Shown piece after piece: positions 16,635 through 17,726 of a stretch of 17,726 nucleotides of DNA. The position numbers and the translations under genes are program-made. The notes under the pieces were generated by a model. That model worked only from the letters and a program-made list of their open reading frames with translations, was not told the origin of the DNA and did not search any database. The stretch covers positions 1 through 17,726 of the forward strand of contig NVTH01000209.1 in the NCBI GenBank assembly GCA_002401525.1. Direction: 5' to 3'. Every line of letters begins with the position of its first letter. Positions within the stretch are counted from its first letter, which is position 1. This stretch comes from Moraxellaceae bacterium. Lineage in GTDB: Bacteria > Pseudomonadota > Gammaproteobacteria > Pseudomonadales > UBA3067.

Positions 16635-17726
16635 ATGTTAACTCAACTCAAAGTCTTGCAATACACCATAGTCGATGAAATGGAGCTGGAATTCACTCCA
16701 GGACTCTCCATTATCTCCGGAGAAACTGGTGCGGGTAAATCAGTGCTAATCGACGCACTCAATTTAACCTTAGGCGGCAGAACTGACCTCAAAGCAATTC
16801 GACAAAAAGCAGATAGAACAGAAGTGTTTGCGCATTTTGACTGCCAAAAGAACGCCAAGGTGGTGGCCTGGCTTACCGCTCGCGACCTCGACCCCAGCGA
16901 GGGCTGCCTACTTCGTCGCACCGTCTCCAAAGAAGGCCGCTCCAGAGCCTACATTAATGGCCTACCTTGCACCGCCCAAGACCTTAAAAGTCTAGGCCAA
17001 TTACTAGTTAACATTCACGGCCAACACGAACACCAACATTTACTGCAAAAAGAAACCCAACGCGAACTTCTCGATCAATACGGCGCACTTACAAACCTGA
17101 GTGACGAAGTAGATTCCATTTATCAACAGTGGCACACCAGCCAAGATCAGCTGACTCGCCTGCGATCCAATGCCGACGAACAACAAGCAAAGGCGGATTT
17201 ACTCAATTATCAACTCAAAGAAATCCACGGCCTAAACCTTGCCAAAGGAGAAATGGAGCAGCTGGAATCCGAACACAAGCGCATCAACCAGCTCGATCAA
17301 CTTCAATCCGCCTGCCAAGAAGTGCTGCAGAAACTCAGCGAAAACGAGCAATTTAACGGCCTCGCCAATGCCTATCAAAGCCTGGCGTTACTGGAACCTC
17401 ACGCAGCAGATCATCCTCCTTTAGCCAGCGCCAAAGAACTCATTGCCCAAGCGGGTATTTTATTGGAAGAGTCCATCTCGGAAATCAGCCATTTTCAAGA
17501 AACCCTCAATATCTCCCCAGAAGAAGTACAGACCATCGAAGATCGACTCACCGCATGCATGGTCATCGCCCAAAAACATCGTGTTAAAGCCAACCAGCTG
17601 CACGCGCTGCAGCACACCTTAGCCGAAGAGTTAAACCAAATCGGCAGCCTCGAAGAACGCTTAGCGTTACTGGAAGCCGAAGTAAGCGATCACCACGATC
17701 ATTACATGAGCCGCGCGAAACAGCTG
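16635..17726 (+). CDS. recN: DNA repair protein RecN, 5' part (gene runs off the right edge)
   Basis: RecN is an SMC-like ATPase that acts in double-strand break repair, holding DNA ends or sister chromatids together. The frame from the ATG at 16635 is open for 364 codons to the window end; full RecN is about 550-560 residues. The N-terminus MLTQLKVLQYTIVDEMELEF is typical, with Walker A GETGAGKS at 29-36 and the family motif NIHGQHEHQHLL at 126-137. After this the sequence becomes a heptad-rich coiled coil (about 150 onward). The Walker B and signature motifs would lie beyond the window. The ribosome site is poor and no LexA box of the E. coli type (CTGT-N8-ACAG) is visible upstream, although recN is SOS-induced in E. 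coli. It is divergent from hrcA. Confidence 0.95.
   Translation, partial: MLTQLKVLQYTIVDEMELEFTPGLSIISGETGAGKSVLIDALNLTLGGRTDLKAIRQKADRTEVFAHFDCQKNAKVVAWLTARDLDPSEGCLLRRTVSKEGRSRAYINGLPCTAQDLKSLGQLLVNIHGQHEHQHLLQKETQRELLDQYGALTNLSDEVDSIYQQWHTSQDQLTRLRSNADEQQAKADLLNYQLKEIHGLNLAKGEMEQLESEHKRINQLDQLQSACQEVLQKLSENEQFNGLANAYQSLALLEPHAADHPPLASAKELIAQAGILLEESISEISHFQETLNISPEEVQTIEDRLTACMVIAQKHRVKANQLHALQHTLAEELNQIGSLEERLALLEAEVSDHHDHYMSRAKQL

Overview
This window is a conserved housekeeping block of a gammaproteobacterium of moderate GC content. The gene order recN | hrcA-grpE-dnaK-dnaJ-dapB-carA-carB-greA | yhbY | rlmE-ftsH-folP-glmM matches the arrangement familiar from Pseudomonas and its relatives. 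Two differences stand out: hrcA is present, which Pseudomonas and the enterobacteria lack, and there is no extra ORF between carA and carB. This points to a marine or oligotrophic lineage in the broad Pseudomonadales/Oceanospirillales/Cellvibrionales group. I cannot name the genus from sequence alone.

Layout, left to right. 1-634: 5' part of glmM, leaving the window on the minus strand. 701-4291: folP, ftsH and rlmE, all minus strand. 4481-4801: yhbY on the plus strand, divergent from rlmE and convergent with greA; an AT-rich palindrome lies between yhbY and greA. 4875-9783: greA, carB and carA on the minus strand; carB and greA overlap by one base. 9784-10108: a structured 325-base region between dapB and carA. 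It holds a 12-bp-period degenerate repeat, a palindrome, a sigma70-like promoter and an intrinsic-terminator hairpin in the carA leader. 10109-10912: dapB. 11063-15239: the chaperone genes dnaJ, dnaK and grpE. 15318-16352: hrcA. 16635 to the right end: 5' part of recN on the plus strand, divergent from hrcA.

The genes form functional groups. GrpE, DnaK and DnaJ are the Hsp70 machine and HrcA is a heat-shock repressor. Two good sigma32-type promoters are visible, one inside the end of hrcA (for grpE) and one in the grpE-dnaK gap (for dnaK), both with a 14-base spacer. FtsH degrades sigma32 in E. coli, and RlmE is a heat-shock rRNA methyltransferase, so much of the window concerns stress and protein or ribosome quality control. 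CarA/CarB feed arginine and pyrimidine synthesis, DapB feeds lysine and peptidoglycan, GlmM feeds UDP-GlcNAc, and FolP makes folate.

I see no mobile element, CRISPR array, tRNA, rRNA or new multi-gene system. The points of interest are regulatory: the carA leader and upstream repeat, the terminator-like hairpin between the sigma32 promoter and grpE, paired hairpins between dnaK and dnaJ, and an HrcA with an altered recognition helix and no visible CIRCE operator nearby.
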